Below, one piece after another: positions 61,050 through 64,000 of a stretch of DNA of 64,000 nt (position 1 is the first letter of the stretch; the number at the start of each line of letters is the position of its first letter). The DNA comes from Shewanella abyssi. GTDB taxonomy: Bacteria > Pseudomonadota > Gammaproteobacteria > Enterobacterales > Shewanellaceae. The notes below the pieces were generated by a model, which saw nothing but the letters and a program-made list of their open reading frames with translations, was not told the DNA's origin and did not search any database. Where the stretch lies: NCBI RefSeq assembly GCF_023284025.1, contig NZ_JAKIKR010000005.1, forward strand, positions 62,001 through 126,000, given 5' to 3'. A program made the position numbers and the translations under genes.

Positions 61050-63402
61050 AGCGGTTTAGTCCATTAGGTTGTAGTGACAATGTTGTTGAGCAAGGTGGTA
61101 TTTGATGACGGGGTACAGTAGCTGTTGATCGTGCCAACCTAAGTTGTTCAAACAACGCCTGTATGCTCTGATCCGCAGCCAAGGCCGCTAGAGTGGCAGG
61201 CATACGTCGTTGCCAATTTGGGTATTCAAGCCAAGTACCGGGGATATTTACAGGCTGATTGTCTAGCGCCAAATCACACAGTTGCACACTAAACAATGTG
61301 GCATTACCTGCGGCGCAAACGGCGATCCAGGCCTGCAATAATGTTGGATACTCTGTACTATCGATATCGCTATCGCTCAATGCGCCAGCACGACACAATA
61401 GTGTGAGTAGTTGTTGCTTTTCATGACCACGCGCTTGTAATGCAACTTGGAGTGCACTATCGCTGTCGATAAGACCAAGTTTGTGTCTTAGCGTTAGATC
61501 ATCTGCTTGCCACCATGCTAATAACGGCGGTACATCGTGATTAGCCAACATCATTAAGCTTTGCGGTTGGTGATCTTGCGGTGACGTAAAAGCACCGTCT
61601 TGCTTACTGAAATAAAACAGGTCATTGGACAATACGCCTGCTGCAGCAAGTTTGCTGACGATTTCAGGCGGGATGAGTCCTAAATCTTCACCAATAACTC
61701 GGCACTGTGCCCGTTGGCTTTCGATACACAAGATTGCCAGTAATGCATCCAGCGGATAGTAGACATAGGCACCATTACCCAGAGCCTTAGATGCAGGCCA
61801 CCACCATAGGCGCAAAAGTGACATCACATGATCGATGCGCAGCGCACCACAAGATTGCATATTGCTGCGCAGCAAGGAGATAAAATGTTGATAGCCACTC
61901 TGTTTAAGCGCAATAGGATCGAGCGGAGTCAGTCCCCAGTTTTGACCTTGTGGTGCAAATGGGTCTGGCGGTGCGCCGATACTGGCTTGTTGGCAAAAGG
62001 GGTTATTAGTCGTTTTTACTTCGACACTATTAGCCCCAGCGCCTACGGCGAGATCGCGGACTAAACCAATCGACATTCCAAGCTGTTTAGCGTGTCCTTG
62101 GCATTGGGCTAATTGCTGCTCGGCAATAAACTGTAGATAGGCAAAAAAGCGCTTATCGAGACCTTCAAACTCGCTTAACCCCCTGGTATCAGCGAGTTGT
62201 TGATCGCAAAACTGCTGCAACGCCTCGCCTTTATCGGCGATAAACCGGTTAAAATGCAGCGTTCGAACAGTTATTTTCTCAACATGATGCAATACAAACA
62301 ACGGGTATAACTGAGTAAAAACACGGTACTTATGCTTACTGACTAAGCGATAATCCAGCCAATCAATGCCATTAGCCCGTGCTTTAAATGCCAGTAGCTC
62401 AGCTTTAAATTTGGCTTTAGACTCACGATTTTCAGTATCAGTTGCCCCGTAGGTCTTTTCACTCAATAGCAGCTCAAATTCGGCCACCATCTCAATATTG
62501 ATGTAGAGCGGATTTAACCGACGCCTGTCAGATGGACTATAGGGGCTGCAAGCTTGAGGGTTAGCAATATCCAGCGCATGTAGCGGATTAAGTAACACAA
62601 AACTTGCGCCCTCTTTGGCCACAACATCGACAAGAGCTAACAGATCGGCAAAGTCGCCAATTCCCCATTGGGTATCGCTCCGCAGGCTGAACAGCTGAAT
62701 ACTGACTCCCCACAGCCGGTCATTTACTCGTGTATTGCAGCCTTGATAGCTTGTTGCAGGGGCGACTAACCAGGTTCCTGAAATAGCACTATTTTTATTA
62801 TCACCGTCATCAACGTTAACGTCGGAAGTTGAGCTTGCTTGCTCAATCCTCACCCGATGATAACCAAGCCTAATGCAAGGCAGCTCGCAACCGACCCTAG
62901 GGTTTATCCGCACCAAGGATGACTCAATAAGTGTTTGTGTTATGGATAATTGATAATGCAGATATCCCACCGCACCAATTTGATAATTACCAACAACCTT
63001 AACCAAGTTGCGGGGGTTAACATTGCTGTTATGAGCGCGCAATTTAGCGGCGTAAAGGTAAAATTGATACACTTCGCCGCTTTCAAGTTGCAACTCAATA
63101 CTCAGTAAGTCATTAATATTCTCGGGCAGATATAAATTGAGCAAGGGGGTATCAATAGTGCAATGCTGAAAACTCGGCAAGACTTGGGTCCACGGCAGTG
63201 CATCTAGCGCGAAGGTTTTGTTCGCAATCGTCTCATCGCTAAGTGGCTGTTGCAGATTTTCAGTTATATCACCATCAAGCATGCAACGTAATATTCCGAT
63301 GCGATCTTGTTCTGGGGTATAGATTTTTTCACCACTACAGCTTACGAACTCCGCACCGACACCTTGCAAATACAGCAACTTCTCTAGCCCCATACTACTC
63401 AT
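61039..63402 (-). CDS. malQ: 4-alpha-glucanotransferase (amylomaltase)
   Basis: Transfers maltodextrin segments between glucans (GH77). 787 residues, with the long N-terminal extension typical of the proteobacterial type, then [12 protein letters not shown] near residue 247, the acidic residues in [19 protein letters not shown] and [13 protein letters not shown] near residue 570, and [13 protein letters not shown]. First gene of the glycogen operon, so the operon promoter should lie in 63403-63790. The ATG three codons in (63393) is an alternative start. Confidence 0.95.
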   Translation of the reverse strand: MSSMGLEKLLYLQGVGAEFVSCSGEKIYTPEQDRIGILRCMLDGDITENLQQPLSDETIANKTFALDALPWTQVLPSFQHCTIDTPLLNLYLPENINDLLSIELQLESGEVYQFYLYAAKLRAHNSNVNPRNLVKVVGNYQIGAVGYLHYQLSITQTLIESSLVRINPRVGCELPCIRLGYHRVRIEQASSTSDVNVDDGDNKNSAISGTWLVAPATSYQGCNTRVNDRLWGVSIQLFSLRSDTQWGIGDFADLLALVDVVAKEGASFVLLNPLHALDIANPQACSPYSPSDRRRLNPLYINIEMVAEFELLLSEKTYGATDTENRESKAKFKAELLAFKARANGIDWLDYRLVSKHKYRVFTQLYPLFVLHHVEKITVRTLHFNRFIADKGEALQQFCDQQLADTRGLSEFEGLDKRFFAYLQFIAEQQLAQCQGHAKQLGMSIGLVRDLAVGAGANSVEVKTTNNPFCQQASIGAPPDPFAPQGQNWGLTPLDPIALKQSGYQHFISLLRSNMQSCGALRIDHVMSLLRLWWWPASKALGNGAYVYYPLDALLAILCIESQRAQCRVIGEDLGLIPPEIVSKLAAAGVLSNDLFYFSKQDGAFTSPQDHQPQSLMMLANHDVPPLLAWWQADDLTLRHKLGLIDSDSALQVALQARGHEKQQLLTLLCRAGALSDSDIDSTEYPTLLQAWIAVCAAGNATLFSVQLCDLALDNQPVNIPGTWLEYPNWQRRMPATLAALAADQSIQALFEQLRLARSTATVPRHQIPPCSTTLSLQPNGLNRYDQ

Positions 63403-63790
63403 CCCGGAATTGACAACCCACTCTCAGATGGAACAGCTACCATGCCAACAACACATAACAGCTTAAAGACAGTTTTATTTCAATACGGTGACAATTCCCC
63501 AGCAGTGTAAAACGATAAACCGCTTTAGAACGCCATCATTAGCGCCCACATAAACGTGCTGTTGCAACCAATAAAAACGACAACAGCATTTAGCGAGTAT
63601 TATATTTTCATATTGAAGGCTATCGACGTCATAAAATTACACAATTAGTTATCTAGATCCGATTTTGGAGTAATTTACACTAGGTTAGTGTCTAATTTAG
63701 AGCCAGATCACACCTTTGCCGCATCAGTGTTGGTACTTTAATTACCAGAAGAGATAACAACTTTTAACATTAAGCGTATAGGTGAATTTT
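63403..63790. other. Divergent intergenic region, malQ operon / alcohol dehydrogenase
   Basis: About 390 bp that should hold the promoters of both transcription units. No strong -35/-10 pair could be assigned on either strand. The one candidate site is the CRP-like half-site pair at 63697-63712. Confidence 0.4.
63697..63712. promoter_or_regulatory. Weak CRP-like site
   Basis: TTAGA-N6-TCACA: the right half-site is perfect and the left matches three of five bases of TGTGA. It lies about 80 bp upstream of the alcohol dehydrogenase start codon. Crp controls fermentative and respiratory genes in Shewanella, so the position is reasonable, but the match is weak. Confidence 0.25.
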
Positions 63791-64000
63791 ATGGCTGCTA
63801 AATTTTTTATCCCATCCGTCAATATCTTAGGTGATAATGCGGTTACCGAAGCTATTGCTGATATCAAAGCACTTGGCTTTAAGAATGCTCTAATTGTGAC
63901 AGACAAGCCTTTAGTTGAAATCGGACTGGTTGCTCAAGTCACTGACAAGCTCGCCAGCAACGATATTGCTGCTGTAGTGTTTGATGGTGTGCAACCAAAC
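63791..64000 (+). CDS. adhB: Iron-containing alcohol dehydrogenase, 5' part
   Basis: The first 70 codons of a gene cut by the window end. AGGTGA stands before the ATG. The product starts MAAKFFIPSVNILGDNAV, then has GFKNALIVTDKPLVEIGLV and VVFDGVQPN, the N-terminal NAD-binding region of group III (AdhB/YiaY-type) Fe-dependent alcohol dehydrogenases. The metal-binding His and Asp lie beyond the window. Transcribed divergently from the glycogen operon. Confidence 0.88.
   Translation, partial: MAAKFFIPSVNILGDNAVTEAIADIKALGFKNALIVTDKPLVEIGLVAQVTDKLASNDIAAVVFDGVQPN

Overview
The window looks like chromosome of a marine gammaproteobacterium of the genus Shewanella. The evidence is the gene order alaS / recA / mutS / rpoS-nlpD-pcm-surE-truD-ispF-ispD-ftsB / eno-pyrG-mazG-relA-rlmD / barA, the zinc-site-less RibBA fusion, the secreted Shewanella-like PPP phosphatase and the moderate base composition. 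The species cannot be named from the sequence alone. No tRNA, rRNA, CRISPR array, phage or complete insertion sequence was seen.

Region 1 (1-21.5 kb) is almost entirely housekeeping genes. alaS and recA are separated by about 560 bp in which the usual recX is missing and a MITE-like inverted-repeat element sits. recA has a near E. coli-like SOS promoter with the LexA box filling the spacer. mutS diverges from it. Two long minus-strand gene runs follow: ftsB-ispD-ispF-truD-surE-pcm-nlpD-rpoS (division, isoprenoid, tRNA modification, stress and stationary-phase genes) and rlmD-relA-mazG-pyrG-eno (rRNA methylation, stringent response, nucleotide clean-up, CTP synthesis, glycolysis).

Region 2 (21.6-38.5 kb) carries the BarA hybrid kinase overlapping a DUF416 gene, a LysR regulator facing an AEC-family transporter across a clean 21-bp dyad, and recN under two tandem LexA boxes. 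It continues with a minus-strand block nrdR-ribD-ribE-ribBA-ribH-nusB, then thiL-pgpA, glyA and a DUF3943 outer-membrane-type protein.

Region 3 (38.7-50.9 kb) is more accessory: ettA, an exported PPP phosphatase, an RND efflux pair and two predicted lipoproteins (one DUF4382, one unrecognised). Then comes a gene-poor stretch with a 59-codon small ORF, a minisatellite of 23 units of 11 bp, and a NYN-domain nuclease gene.

Region 4 (51-63.4 kb) is a complete glycogen operon on the minus strand in the order malQ-glgB-glgX-glgP-glgC-glgA, tightly packed with overlapping or nearly touching genes. It covers ADP-glucose supply, synthesis, branching, phosphorolysis, debranching and maltodextrin recycling. 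The window ends inside an iron-dependent alcohol dehydrogenase gene on the plus strand.

The points most worth a second look are the 11-bp minisatellite with its neighbouring small ORF and NYN gene, the MITE-like element at the recX position, the palindromes upstream of glyA and between the LysR and AEC genes, and the barA-DUF416 overlap.
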